DNA from: Phocaeicola sp.
GTDB taxonomy: Bacteria > Bacteroidota > Bacteroidia > Bacteroidales > Bacteroidaceae
Direction: 5' to 3'
DNA: 42,441 nucleotides
Assembly: GCA_029257865.1 (NCBI GenBank)
Contig: JARIAN010000011.1
Location: 1 to 42,441, forward strand
The position numbers were made by a program, and so were the translations under genes. Below are positions 1 through 7,371 of the stretch, in pieces (positions within the stretch are counted from its first letter, which is position 1; each line of letters starts with the position of its first letter). Below the pieces are notes generated by a model. It saw nothing but the letters and a program-made list of their open reading frames with translations. It had not been told where the DNA came from and ran no database searches.

Positions 1-1199
1 AGGTTCCTGTCCATGACTCTTGCACAATGTTGTGTCATTCTTGTGGATGCATGTCCGAGCATGGCAGACACCTCCTGTAATGGAACATTGTTGGCCAAGG
101 TGACGGTCGTAGCAAACGTATGTCTAGCTGCATGTGTGGTCAGATTCTTTTTGATGCCGCAGAAGTCCGCAATTTCCTTCAGGTAGCTGTTTGCTTTCTG
201 ATTGCAGACAACAGGAAGGCATGTCCCTTGTTGAAGACATATCGGATGTGATTCGTACTTCTTCAGTATTGCCAATGGAATAGGAAGAAGCGGAACATTG
301 GCTATGGAACTTGGCTTTCTTCTTCTCTCCAGTTTTACACGTCCTTTCCTTATCCACCAGTCACCGTTATTGTCCTGCTCCAGATGTTCCGGTCTTAATG
401 TGGATACATCAGCGAACGCCAGACCGGTGAAGCACGCAAATAAAAAGATGTCCTTAACAAGCTCCAGCCTCGGAATATCAAATTCCCGGTTCATTATAGC
501 CTGAAGTTCGTTATTTGTCAGGGATACCGGATCTGTCTCGTCCTGTTCCATCTTATATCCGTAAAACGGGTCTTTTCGCATCCATTCTTTGGCTATTGCC
601 ATATTGGTGATTTTCTTCAAGCATTTCATGTAGCGGACTATTGTGTTGCGGCACAGTCCGGCTTCTGTCTTCAGGAAAACATCAAAAGCCTTGATGAAAT
701 CATGGGAAAGTTCATGGAACGTAATATCATCCTTCTCATAAAAGCGCGGCACAAATGTTTCAAGTTTTCTGAGCACATTCTTATAACGGTTGATGGTGAC
801 GGGAGAATAGTCTATGTCAACAACCTTTTCCATAGAGGAAATTTCTTCTTTGACTGTTCCAAGCAACGTCCGGACAGTCTCATCCTTTCCGGATACACGC
901 TTTAATATTGTTTTTGGAGTTATCAGTGCCGATTCAAAGGTCAGTTCCTTGTGCTTTTCGTATGCGCGTGTAGTGAGGGCGGAAATATAGTTGTTCAATT
1001 TGATGGAAGCCCTGTCTTCTCCTTTACTGCATCCCTTGGCTGGATTCCAGTTCTTTAAAGAAATACTTCTTTGTATTCTTACTTCTTCATATTGCCCGTT
1101 GATGGTAATACGCATAAGAATCGGAGCTTCGCCATTTTTTAGCAGCTTTGTTTTTAGAACGAAAAATAGAATGTTCATTGTTCCTTGTTTCATGATCAT
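1..1199 (-). CDS. Tyrosine recombinase / integrase (3' part beyond left edge)
   Basis: Site-specific recombinase of the phage-integrase family, as carried by Bacteroides conjugative or mobilisable elements. The minus frame stays open from about 1199 to base 1, so the C-terminus, including the catalytic Tyr, lies outside the window. Seen: an N-terminal arm/SAM-like region, then box I as ACFTGLAFADV, an HAARHTFA box (His-x-x-Arg) and LGHAS. The position normally holding Arg I in TGLR is Ala (TGLA); loss of this first Arg is also known from the CTnDOT integrase. Start choice: ATG at 1220, 1199 and 1193 are all in frame; M-x-M-K-Q-G-T at 1199/1193 looks most like related proteins. It reads away from the tRNA-Phe gene, consistent with an integrated element lying to the left. 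No frameshift was seen across the visible part. High confidence in family, moderate in start. Confidence 0.85.
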   Translation of the reverse strand, partial: MIMKQGTMNILFFVLKTKLLKNGEAPILMRITINGQYEEVRIQRSISLKNWNPAKGCSKGEDRASIKLNNYISALTTRAYEKHKELTFESALITPKTILKRVSGKDETVRTLLGTVKEEISSMEKVVDIDYSPVTINRYKNVLRKLETFVPRFYEKDDITFHELSHDFIKAFDVFLKTEAGLCRNTIVRYMKCLKKITNMAIAKEWMRKDPFYGYKMEQDETDPVSLTNNELQAIMNREFDIPRLELVKDIFLFACFTGLAFADVSTLRPEHLEQDNNGDWWIRKGRVKLERRRKPSSIANVPLLPIPLAILKKYESHPICLQQGTCLPVVCNQKANSYLKEIADFCGIKKNLTTHAARHTFATTVTLANNVPLQEVSAMLGHASTRMTQHCARVMDRN

Positions 1200-1274
1200 T
1201 TTCTTTTTGAAGTTGCACATTCGGTTATTTCGTCAATCCTGAATGGAGCGGATGGCTGGAGAGAAATGTTAAAT

Positions 1275-1315
1275 TCGGTGGCTTTTATTATTGCCAGCTC
1301 TAAAAAAAACACCGA
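1275..1315. repeat. Imperfect dyad, copy 1
   Basis: TCGGTGGCTTTTA on the left and AAAAAACACCGA on the right form an imperfect inverted repeat around a short spacer. A second copy with the same arm sequences lies about 210 bases further right. Such paired arm sequences beside an integrase gene could be recombinase arm-binding sites; that role is inferred. Confidence 0.45.
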
Positions 1316-1488
1316 TTTTTGTTTCTCTTACTATTATCCGCCTGTAGGTACAATCATTATCGTCTGATATGAATGCCTGTAGCAGACGTTGTATTTCATC
1401 CGTCATTCAGTAGGGTATGTAAATGTAGAATTTCATCCCTGAAAATGATTCGCGCAAATCGTTGAGAATAAGTGAAGTATGGTGTGTA

Positions 1489-1523
1489 TCGGTGGTTTTT
1501 TCATAGGACTCAAAAAACACCGA
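1489..1523. repeat. Imperfect dyad, copy 2
   Basis: TCGGTGGTTTTTT and AAAAAACACCGA form the inverted arms, with a spacer of about ten bases. The right arm is shared exactly over 12 bases with copy 1, and the left arms share TCGGTGG followed by a T-rich run. Confidence 0.45.
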
Positions 1524-1571
1524 ATCAGCAATTTTTTATTGCACCAGATTGCATATTTTTGCGGGCAGCAC

Positions 1572-1615
1572 ATAAAGAAAAAAAACCGCTGAAATAACTG
1601 TATTTCAGCGGTTTT
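1572..1615 (-). terminator. Intrinsic terminator of tRNA-Phe
   Basis: Perfect 15-bp inverted repeat (arms 1582-1596 and 1601-1615, loop ACTG). On the minus strand it is followed by a long T run, as expected for Rho-independent termination of the leftward tRNA-Phe transcript. Confidence 0.85.
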
Positions 1616-1638
1616 CATGATTTTTCGTTTTGTAAAAG

Positions 1639-1711
1639 TGGTGCCACCAGGAATCGAACCGGGGACACAAGGATTTTCAGTCCTTTGCTCTACCAACTGA
1701 GCTATGGCACC
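1639..1711 (-). tRNA. tRNA-Phe (GAA)
   Basis: Minus-strand cloverleaf of 73 nt. Acceptor arms are GGTGCCA and TGGCACC. The anticodon loop reads CTGAAAA, giving anticodon GAA, and the T arm is GGTTCGATTCC. The discriminator is A and CCA is not encoded. The gene has its own promoter and terminator. Its 3' end faces the integrase, and tRNA 3' ends are common integration targets. Confidence 0.97.
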
Positions 1712-1751
1712 ATTTTTTTGTTTTTGCTATCGTTATTTCTCGATTGCGATG

Positions 1752-1782
1752 CAAAGGTACGTATTATTTTTAAAATACCAAA
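1752..1782 (-). promoter_or_regulatory. Promoter of tRNA-Phe
   Basis: On the minus strand, TTTG (1782-1779), exactly 19 nt, then TACCTTTG (1759-1752). This is a full match to the Bacteroides -33/-7 promoter consensus, 40 nt upstream of the tRNA. Confidence 0.85.
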
Positions 1783-1862
1783 CATTTGTTGCAGTTTTTT
1801 GCAAAAAAATATTTTTTGTGGAAAAAAACACCTTTCATTTATTCTTGTTTCAGAATTATTAG

Positions 1863-1870
1863 TATCTTTG
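1863..1870 (+). promoter_or_regulatory. -7 element upstream of tRNA-Pro
   Basis: TATCTTTG matches TAnnTTTG and lies 25 nt before the mature tRNA-Pro 5' end. A TTG at 1845-1847 is only 15 nt upstream, so the -33 element is poor. Confidence 0.7.
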
Positions 1871-1895
1871 CAGCGCAATACAGAAAGATTGCAAT

Positions 1896-1968
1896 CGGAA
1901 TGTAGCGCAGTTGGTAGCGCACTACGTTCGGGACGTAGGGGTCGGGCGTTCGAGTCGCCTCATTCCGA
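1896..1968 (+). tRNA. tRNA-Pro (CGG)
   Basis: Cloverleaf with acceptor arms CGGAATG and CATTCCG (the C1-G72 pair typical of tRNA-Pro). Anticodon stem CTACG/CGTAG encloses TTCGGGA, giving anticodon CGG for codon CCG. The T arm contains GTTCGAGTC. Discriminator A; CCA is not encoded. Confidence 0.96.
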
Positions 1969-1973
1969 CAGGT

Positions 1974-2016
1974 TTAAGCTAATTACTTGATGAGAGTAAT
2001 TAGCTTAATTTGTTTT
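1974..2016 (+). terminator. Intrinsic terminator of tRNA-Pro
   Basis: Perfect 14-bp inverted repeat (1974-1987 and 1995-2008) with a 7-nt loop, followed by TTTGTTTT. It starts six bases after the tRNA. The stem is AT-rich. Confidence 0.75.
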
Positions 2017-2040
2017 ATATGCGGTTTTTTCAAACCGGAA

Positions 2041-3027
2041 TCACTGTCTAAGTGAATTCCGTTTTCTGTCGGTTACCCATCGTTCATCGTGTGCCCAAGT
2101 GACTTTGGGATTGTAATACATTCCCTTTTCATCTGGTATGTAGATAACATACTCCTTTCCACGAATTACGGCAAGCGATCTAGTACGAATCCACGGATTC
2201 AAATTTCTCAGCAGCGCATAGTTGATACCTTTTTCTTTGGCGAATTGCGCCAAATCTTCAATACTGTCTTTCACCACCACTTTCTTATATGGGATAGGAG
2301 GATACAAGTCGCTTGACTCCAGGTAGAATCCGAAAGCTTGCGGATTAGCAAACATCATTTTTGCCGCCAGAATGCGGTAAACATATCGGGAAGTTTCCTC
2401 TACCAGCTGCAGATTGAGCGCGTCCTCTTCATATTGAGCTATTGTTTCTTTAGATATTCTTCCCTGTCCGGCATTGTAGGAAGCGGCTACGTTGACCCAA
2501 CTTCCAAAGCGGTCATATGCTTTTTTCAGATAGCGGCAGGCGGCTTGAGTGGCTTTTTCTATATGATAGCGTTCATCTACTTGCGTGCCCACTTCCAGTC
2601 CATATTCACGACCTGTAGCCGGCATGAACTGCCATAGTCCTGCTGCCCCTACGCCCGAACGTGCCAGAGGGTTCAAACTGCTCTCTATCACCATCAGATA
2701 TTTGAAATCGTCCGGAATGTGGTTGGCCTTCAAGATAGGTTCTACAACGGGAAAATATCGGTTGGCTTTCTTGAGCATCTGTATAGAACTGCTGTGCATA
2801 TAGGTAAATGCCAGAATTTCGCGGTCCATTCGTTCTCTCCGGTCGTAACGAGTGAGGTCGATGGTATCGTTGCAGAAAATCATCTGTCTGGGAACTTCTA
2901 CGTGATGCTGGTGGTTTTCGGTGGAAGACTGTTGTGCGTGGATGCACGATTGGGTAAAGAGAGGAAATGAAACAAGCAGTATGCCTGTCAGATAATAGGA
3001 TATATGGTGTTTCCTTGATTTTTTCAT
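2041..3027 (-). CDS. Lytic transglycosylase, MltD-like (SLT domain)
   Basis: Cleaves the MurNAc-GlcNAc bond of peptidoglycan, forming 1,6-anhydro-muropeptides; acts in the periplasm. 328 aa. An N-terminal signal runs over about residues 10-30 (ends TQSC, a weak lipobox; could be lipoprotein or secreted). The SLT fold follows: I-E115-S-S-L-N-P with catalytic Glu115, then GAAGLWQFMPATGREYG, and later a VAASYNAG motif. The C-terminal part after about residue 250 (KDSIEDLAQFAKEKGI..YVIYIP) resembles a single LysM-type repeat. It is preceded by its own -7 element and separated from the DUF2007 gene upstream by a terminator, so it is probably monocistronic. Confidence 0.9.
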   Translation of the reverse strand: MKKSRKHHISYYLTGILLVSFPLFTQSCIHAQQSSTENHQHHVEVPRQMIFCNDTIDLTRYDRRERMDREILAFTYMHSSSIQMLKKANRYFPVVEPILKANHIPDDFKYLMVIESSLNPLARSGVGAAGLWQFMPATGREYGLEVGTQVDERYHIEKATQAACRYLKKAYDRFGSWVNVAASYNAGQGRISKETIAQYEEDALNLQLVEETSRYVYRILAAKMMFANPQAFGFYLESSDLYPPIPYKKVVVKDSIEDLAQFAKEKGINYALLRNLNPWIRTRSLAVIRGKEYVIYIPDEKGMYYNPKVTWAHDERWVTDRKRNSLRQ

Positions 3028-3073
3028 AATAAAGTATATATTGATAAAAATGTGGATATTTTATATTTTCCCT

Positions 3074-3081
3074 CAAATGTA
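3074..3081 (-). promoter_or_regulatory. -7 element for lytic transglycosylase
   Basis: Minus-strand TACATTTG matches TAnnTTTG, 47 nt upstream of the ATG at 3027. No clear -33 element. Confidence 0.55.
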
Positions 3082-3138
3082 CTAACTTCTCTGCTCTTAT
3101 AGAGGATTGTTTTGTTTTTTTATGAAAATGAAAGGGCG

Positions 3139-3179
3139 CAAAAAAACCGTTTCAGTCCTCAAAGAGTGACTAAAACGGT
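3139..3179 (-). terminator. Intrinsic terminator of DUF2007 gene
   Basis: 12-bp stem (3146-3157 with 3168-3179, one G-U type mismatch), followed on the minus strand by GTTTTTTTG. It separates the DUF2007 gene from the transglycosylase gene. Confidence 0.8.
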
Positions 3180-3236
3180 AAAAATCTTATTTGTTTAAAA
3201 CCTACTATTGGTGTTCAGTGACAACCTTTTCTTATT

Positions 3237-3467
3237 TTATGCTTTCCTTTCTGCCACTACTTGTTTGGCATATACCTCTTCTTCTTTATTGACCATAACC
3301 AGAACTTCGCCTCCTATATTAGAATAAGGAGAGGTTATAGCCGACAGGGATTCATCTTTAATCATCGTTTCTATACCTGCCGATTCAAGCAATCCTTTTA
3401 CTAATTCAGCTTCCCAAAGAGAACCTTTGTAGACTTGTACTAATGAGTCGTATACATTATCTTTCAT
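3237..3467 (-). CDS. DUF2007-family small protein
   Basis: 76-aa soluble protein matching the DUF2007 family, described as putative signal transducing proteins and resembling a small alpha/beta dimer of PII-like size. Seen: V-Q-V-Y-K-G-S-L-W-E-A-E-L-V-K-G-L-L-E near the start, A-G-I-E, and a C-terminal V-M-V-N-K-E-E-E segment; this 'acquire a longer protein and pass it across' pattern (xxAELVKxLLExxGI) is the family hallmark. Molecular function is unknown. Own promoter and terminator. Confidence 0.8.
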   Translation of the reverse strand: MKDNVYDSLVQVYKGSLWEAELVKGLLESAGIETMIKDESLSAITSPYSNIGGEVLVMVNKEEEVYAKQVVAERKA

Positions 3468-3517
3468 AGTCTGTGAATTTTAAAGGTTAATAAAAAGTAT
3501 CTTTAATCTCTCTACTC

Positions 3518-3525
3518 CAAAGATA
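3518..3525 (-). promoter_or_regulatory. -7 element for DUF2007 gene
   Basis: Minus-strand TATCTTTG, perfect TAnnTTTG, 51 nt upstream of the start codon. No convincing -33 element. Confidence 0.6.
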
Positions 3526-3776
3526 ATAAAAAAAATATTACCTTGCTAGTAAATGCATTAAAAAAGTTATATTAGTGTATATTTATACAATAATACTGGG
3601 CTGCAGATTTATTTTTAGGGCAAAATTAGGAAGGTAAGGCTAAAATATTATAATAAATATACAATATGTTCCATAGAAATAAGATGATAATGTATTTTTA
3701 TGGTATATTTGTTTGCGATATTCATTTACTGAGTTCCGATGGGTGAAAAGGAAGCAAAAAATAGAGTAAAGAAAAC

Positions 3777-3908
3777 ATCGTGACGTTTTAGGAAAAACGT
3801 GTCGACATTTTTAGGAAAATATGCCGTCATTTCGCCTGAAATGTGCCGTCGTTTTGAGAAAAATATGTAGACGATTGAGATAAAATATACCGTCGATTTT
3901 TCAAGCAG
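3777..3908. repeat. Array of six degenerate 22-nt modules
   Basis: Six consecutive 22-nt windows (3777, 3799, 3821, 3843, 3865, 3887) align without gaps to a common pattern: (a/g)TGCCGTCG, then TTTTGAG, then an A-rich end with T. The clearest unit is 3843-3864. Weaker units may extend left to about 3733. The array fills the gap between the divergent DUF2007 and transcarbamylase genes and ends just before the latter's promoter. The units are not palindromic and encode nothing obvious. Related modules occur at 27556-27655 and 41850-41959. Confidence 0.75.
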
Positions 3909-3910
3909 GC

Positions 3911-3940
3911 TTTGCGATGCTTTTTAAAAGTTCAACTTTG
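3911..3940 (+). promoter_or_regulatory. Probable promoter of argF'
   Basis: TTTG (3911-3914), 18 nt, then CAACTTTG (3933-3940), one mismatch from TAnnTTTG; 46 nt upstream of the start codon, immediately right of the 22-nt repeat array. Confidence 0.45.
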
Positions 3941-3986
3941 GCTGTAATTAACTCCGAAACTTAAACTAATAATACACACAGAACGT

Positions 3987-4952
3987 ATGAAAACTTTTAC
4001 CAACGTATTTGATTTGGGCACTTTAGATACTGCCCTTTCAGAAGCATTTGAAATTAAGAATGACCGTTATAAATTTGAATCTTTGGGCAAGCACCGCACT
4101 TGTTTGCTGATTTTCTTCAACAATAGCTTGCGTACTCGTCTGAGCACACAGAAGGCTGCCCGTAATTTGGGTATGGATGTCATTGTGCTCGATGTGAATC
4201 AAGGTGCATGGAAACTGGAAACGGAACGTGGGGTGATTATGGATGGCGATAAGAGCGAACATTTGCTGGAAGCAATTCCGGTTATGGCTTCTTATTGTGA
4301 TATTATCGGTGTACGTTCGTTTGCCCGTTTCGAAAGCCGAGAGGATGACTATACCGAAAAGATTCTTCAGCAGTTCATCCGTTATTCCGGAAAACCGGTA
4401 TTTTCGATGGAAGCGGCCACCGGGCATCCGCTGCAGGCTTTTGCCGATTTGATTACCATTGAGGAGCATAAAAAGACAGAGCGTCCTAAGGTGGTGCTGA
4501 CTTGGGCTCCTCATCCTCGTGCCTTGCCTCAAGCTGTGCCCAACTCGTTTGCCGATTTTATGAATGAGGCCAATGTAGATTTTGTGATAACTCATCCGGA
4601 AGGATATGAACTGGACCCGAAATTTGTGAGAGGGGCTAAGGTGGAATATGACCAGTGGAAGGCTTTTGAAGGAGCCGATTTTATTTATGCCAAGAACTGG
4701 TCTTGTCCGGGTGTGGGAAATCCTGCCGATTATGGAAAAATCTTGAGTAAGGACATGGGATGGACGGTGGATGCTGCTCATATGGCAGTGACCAACAATG
4801 CATTCTTTATGCACTGTCTGCCTGTAAGAAGAAATATGATTGTAACAGATGATGTGATTGAAGCACCTACTTCATTGGTGATACCGGAAGCAGCCAACCG
4901 TGAGATTTCGGCTACGGTAGTGTTGAAGCGTATGTTGCAAGGCTTGAAATAA
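3987..4952 (+). CDS. argF': N-succinylornithine (acetylornithine-type) carbamoyltransferase
   Basis: Transfers carbamoyl from carbamoyl phosphate to an N-acylated ornithine in arginine synthesis; cytoplasmic. 321 aa, full length for the SOTC/AOTC subfamily. Carbamoyl-phosphate loop FFNNSLRTRLSTQ near residues 43-55; MHCLPVRRN in the C-terminal half. The N-acyl specificity loop reads MDGD-K-S90-E-H. From memory, the crystallised B. fragilis enzyme has Pro at 90 and acetylornithine enzymes have Glu there; P90E was reported to swap specificity. Ser is small and uncharged, so succinylornithine still seems more likely, but this is inference. Monocistronic, behind a repeat array, with a terminator downstream. 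Other arginine genes are near (argE-like at 9626, argB at 32705). Confidence 0.92.
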   Translation: MKTFTNVFDLGTLDTALSEAFEIKNDRYKFESLGKHRTCLLIFFNNSLRTRLSTQKAARNLGMDVIVLDVNQGAWKLETERGVIMDGDKSEHLLEAIPVMASYCDIIGVRSFARFESREDDYTEKILQQFIRYSGKPVFSMEAATGHPLQAFADLITIEEHKKTERPKVVLTWAPHPRALPQAVPNSFADFMNEANVDFVITHPEGYELDPKFVRGAKVEYDQWKAFEGADFIYAKNWSCPGVGNPADYGKILSKDMGWTVDAAHMAVTNNAFFMHCLPVRRNMIVTDDVIEAPTSLVIPEAANREISATVVLKRMLQGLK

Positions 4953-4981
4953 GAGTCTGATAAGACCGTAGGATAAAATAA

Positions 4982-5022
4982 TCCCTGTATCTGGTAATTG
5001 GATTAAAAACCGGATGCAGGGA
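4982..5022. terminator. Terminator between convergent argF' and murF
   Basis: 13-bp stem (4982-4994 with 5010-5022; two positions pair as G-U on one strand), followed by ATCTTT on the plus strand. Probably serves argF'. Confidence 0.65.
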
Positions 5023-5031
5023 ATCTTTATG

Positions 5032-6315
5032 TTATAGATATTCTGCCAGTTGACTTAGCTTCATGCTGTTTGAACCTTTTATCAGCAGGTAATACCCTTT
5101 AGGGCAGTGGCTCTTGAAGTTTTGGATTGCTTGGGTTACCTCTTCGTAGTGTTCATAGTCAGAAGTGGCGGCGGCAAATTCCTTACCAATCAGTATCACG
5201 CGTTCAAAGGAGCATGCTTTGAGCAGTTCTGCTATTTTACGGTGCTCTTCCACACTGCTTTCCCCCAGCTCTTTCATATCTCCTAGTATTACCATCTTGT
5301 GTTCGGCTTGAATTTGCCTAAAGTTTTCCAGTGCAGCTTTCATGCTGGTGGGGTTGGCGTTGTAGGCATCCACTATCAGGTGGTTCGAGCCGGTTTCTTT
5401 CAACTGAGAGCGGTTGTTGTTGGGAGTGTAGTTTTCTAAAGCATGACAGATGTCCTCCGGTTTTACTCCGAAATGACAACCTACAGCAATGGCTGCCAGA
5501 ACATTGTCTAGGTTATAGCTTCCTATCAGTTGGGTATTGGTTGTGAAGTGCTTGCCATTAAAATTCCATTCCAAAGAAAGGAAAGGCGAGCAGGAAGTCA
5601 TTCTTCCACTTACGAAAAGACCTTCGGTCTGTCCGTATCGGATGCAGTTCAATCCCTGTGCGATACTGTTCAAGTAGGGGTTTTCGTTTTGCAGGAAAAT
5701 AGAAGCATTTCCTTTACTTTTCAAGAAGTCATATAGTTCTCCTTTGGTGTGTATCACTCCCTCAAAGGAGCCGAATCCTTCTAGATGTGCTTTCCCCACG
5801 TTGGTAATCAGTCCATAGTCGGGTTCTGCAATACTTGTCAGTGTTTTGATTTCTCCCGGGTGGTTGGCCCCCATTTCAATGACAGCCATTTCGTGTTCCG
5901 GAGTGAGTTGTAGCAAGGTGAGCGGCACACCGATGTGGTTGTTCAGGTTTCCCTGAGTATATAATGTACGGTATTTACATCCTAATACGGTAGCGGTAAG
6001 TTCTTTGGTAGTGGTTTTCCCGTTGGTTCCGGTGATGCCGATAACAGGAGTCTTCAACATCCGCCGGTGATAATTGGCCAGTTGTTGCAGTGCTTTCAGG
6101 CAGTTGTCTACCAATATGGTATGTTCGCCTGCAAATTCCGGTTCATCAATTACGGCATAGCGGCATCCCTGTTTCAGCGCTTGTGCTGCAAACGCGTTAC
6201 CATTGAAATTTCCTCCTTTGAGGGCAAAGAAGATGCTGCCCTCTGGGCATTGGCGGCTGTCGGTAGTGACTTTGCCGCACTGAAGAAAAAGTTTATATAA
6301 TTCGGTTGTTTCCAT
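5032..6315 (-). CDS. murF: UDP-N-acetylmuramoyl-tripeptide--D-Ala-D-Ala ligase
   Basis: Last cytoplasmic step of UDP-MurNAc-pentapeptide synthesis: ATP-dependent addition of D-Ala-D-Ala. 427 aa, usual MurF length. N-terminal substrate domain with TTDSR and a F-F-A-L-K-G-G-N-F-N-G-N motif; P-loop GITGTNGKTTTKE at residues 93-105; NLNNHIGVP and E-M-G-A-N-H-P-G-E typical of MurF; NVGKAHLEGFGS; C-terminal D-A-Y-N-A-N-P and GDMKELG. It stands alone here rather than in a dcw cluster. Start at 6315 is supported by a -7 element 29 nt upstream. Confidence 0.97.
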   Translation of the reverse strand: METTELYKLFLQCGKVTTDSRQCPEGSIFFALKGGNFNGNAFAAQALKQGCRYAVIDEPEFAGEHTILVDNCLKALQQLANYHRRMLKTPVIGITGTNGKTTTKELTATVLGCKYRTLYTQGNLNNHIGVPLTLLQLTPEHEMAVIEMGANHPGEIKTLTSIAEPDYGLITNVGKAHLEGFGSFEGVIHTKGELYDFLKSKGNASIFLQNENPYLNSIAQGLNCIRYGQTEGLFVSGRMTSCSPFLSLEWNFNGKHFTTNTQLIGSYNLDNVLAAIAVGCHFGVKPEDICHALENYTPNNNRSQLKETGSNHLIVDAYNANPTSMKAALENFRQIQAEHKMVILGDMKELGESSVEEHRKIAELLKACSFERVILIGKEFAAATSDYEHYEEVTQAIQNFKSHCPKGYYLLIKGSNSMKLSQLAEYL

Positions 6316-6343
6316 ATTGTTGGAATTTATTTATTCTCGGCTG

Positions 6344-6351
6344 CAAAGATA
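6344..6351 (-). promoter_or_regulatory. -7 element for murF
   Basis: Minus-strand TATCTTTG, perfect TAnnTTTG, 29 nt upstream of the murF ATG. Part of a divergent promoter region with folP. Confidence 0.65.
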
Positions 6352-6466
6352 CGAAAGAAGTCAGTTTGCCGTACTCTTTTCGTTCAATTAATCCTCAGCT
6401 GATTTTTCATGTAAGATGATTGTATATTTATCTTCTCCTGTTGGGCAAAAAACGAATTATTGTATG

Positions 6467-6474
6467 TACATTTG
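6467..6474 (+). promoter_or_regulatory. -7 element for folP-cdaA
   Basis: TACATTTG, perfect TAnnTTTG. It lies downstream of a possible ATG at 6460, so transcripts would start after that codon; this decides for the ATG at 6499. TTGG at 6441-6444 (22-nt gap) is a loose -33. Confidence 0.65.
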
Positions 6475-6498
6475 CATAGCTTATCAGTATGTGCATCT

Positions 6499-7341
6499 AT
6501 GAAAATTAAACAAATAAATTTCAATGGAATCTTGACCGACCTGAGTGTACCTCAGGTAATGGGAATATTGAATGTAACTCCCGACTCTTTCTATGCCGGA
6601 AGTAGAAAGCAGACCGAGGCAGAAATAGCTGCACGGGCTTGTGAAATTTTAGAACAAGGAGGAAGCATCATTGATGTAGGTGCTTACTCATCGCGTCCCA
6701 ATGCCACTCATATCAGTGAGGAAGAGGAAATGGAGCGCCTGCGTAGGGGCTTGCAGATAATAGGCAAGGAGTGTCCTGGTGCGGTTGTTTCGGTAGATAC
6801 ATTCCGTGCCGATGTAGCCCGGATGTGTGTGGAAGAGTATGGGGTGGCGATGATCAACGATATTGCAGCTGGAGAAATGGACGAACGGATGTTTCCTATG
6901 GCTGCACGGTTGGGCGTACCTTATATTATAATGCACATGCAAGGAACTCCTCAAAATATGCAGCAGCAGCCTCATTATGATAATGTGGTGAAAGAGGTTA
7001 TCTGCTATTTTGCCCGCAAGGTGCAACAGTTGCGTGAATTGGGGGTGAAAGATGTTATTGTCGATCCGGGGTTTGGTTTCGGAAAGACTTTGGAGCACAA
7101 TTATCAGTTGCTCGACCATCTGGACGATTTTTCTGTGCTGGGGCAACCCTTGCTCGTGGGAGTATCTCGCAAGTCGATGATTTACCGCCTGCTGGGAGGA
7201 GGACCAGAAGATGCCTTGAACGGTACTACAGCGGTACATACGGTGGCATTGATGAAAGGGGCCGATATATTGCGGGTGCACGATGTGCGTGAGGCTTGTC
7301 AGGCGGTGGCTATTTGGGAGGCTATGAAGCGAAGTGAATAA
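6499..7341 (+). CDS. folP: Dihydropteroate synthase
   Basis: Condenses p-aminobenzoate with 6-hydroxymethyl-dihydropterin diphosphate in folate synthesis; target of sulfonamides. 280 aa from the ATG at 6499; an upstream in-frame ATG (6460) is rejected because the promoter overlaps it. Motifs: MGILNVTPDSF at residues 21-31, IIDVGAYSSRPNA, SVDTF, INDIAAG, MHMQG (pterin/PABA loops), D-P-G-F-G-F-G-K and GVSRKSM. It is followed by cdaA after 30 nt, a pairing common in Bacteroidetes, so the two are likely co-transcribed. Confidence 0.96.
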   Translation: MKIKQINFNGILTDLSVPQVMGILNVTPDSFYAGSRKQTEAEIAARACEILEQGGSIIDVGAYSSRPNATHISEEEEMERLRRGLQIIGKECPGAVVSVDTFRADVARMCVEEYGVAMINDIAAGEMDERMFPMAARLGVPYIIMHMQGTPQNMQQQPHYDNVVKEVICYFARKVQQLRELGVKDVIVDPGFGFGKTLEHNYQLLDHLDDFSVLGQPLLVGVSRKSMIYRLLGGGPEDALNGTTAVHTVALMKGADILRVHDVREACQAVAIWEAMKRSE

Positions 7342-7371
7342 AGAAAATACGGATAAATTAAGGAGCATTTT

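Larger units (their letters stand above)
1200..1638. other. Non-coding element flank between integrase and tRNA-Phe, putative attachment region
   Basis: About 440 bases without a credible gene, lying between the 5' end of the integrase gene and the 3' end of tRNA-Phe. It holds two related imperfect dyads (annotated separately), an inverted repeat CGTCTG...CAGACG near 1355-1388, and the tRNA-Phe terminator. Its position (int, short gap, tRNA 3' end) is the usual layout of an att region, but the partner att site is outside the window, so this is inference. Confidence 0.4.

Noticed and set aside
124-357. Frameshift in the integrase, suggested by an open frame in another phase
   Set aside because: Translation in the integrase frame is continuous through this stretch (N-V-P-L-L-P-I-P..S-Y-L-K-E-I-A-D-F), so the other frame is a shadow.
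3777-3908. CRISPR array
   Set aside because: No constant repeat with variable spacers; every unit is itself diverged and 22 nt long, too short for repeat plus spacer.
4038-4814. 258-codon open frame on the minus strand opposite argF'
   Set aside because: Shadow of the coding strand; composition rich in His, Arg, Ile and Ser with no family resemblance, while argF' is unmistakable.
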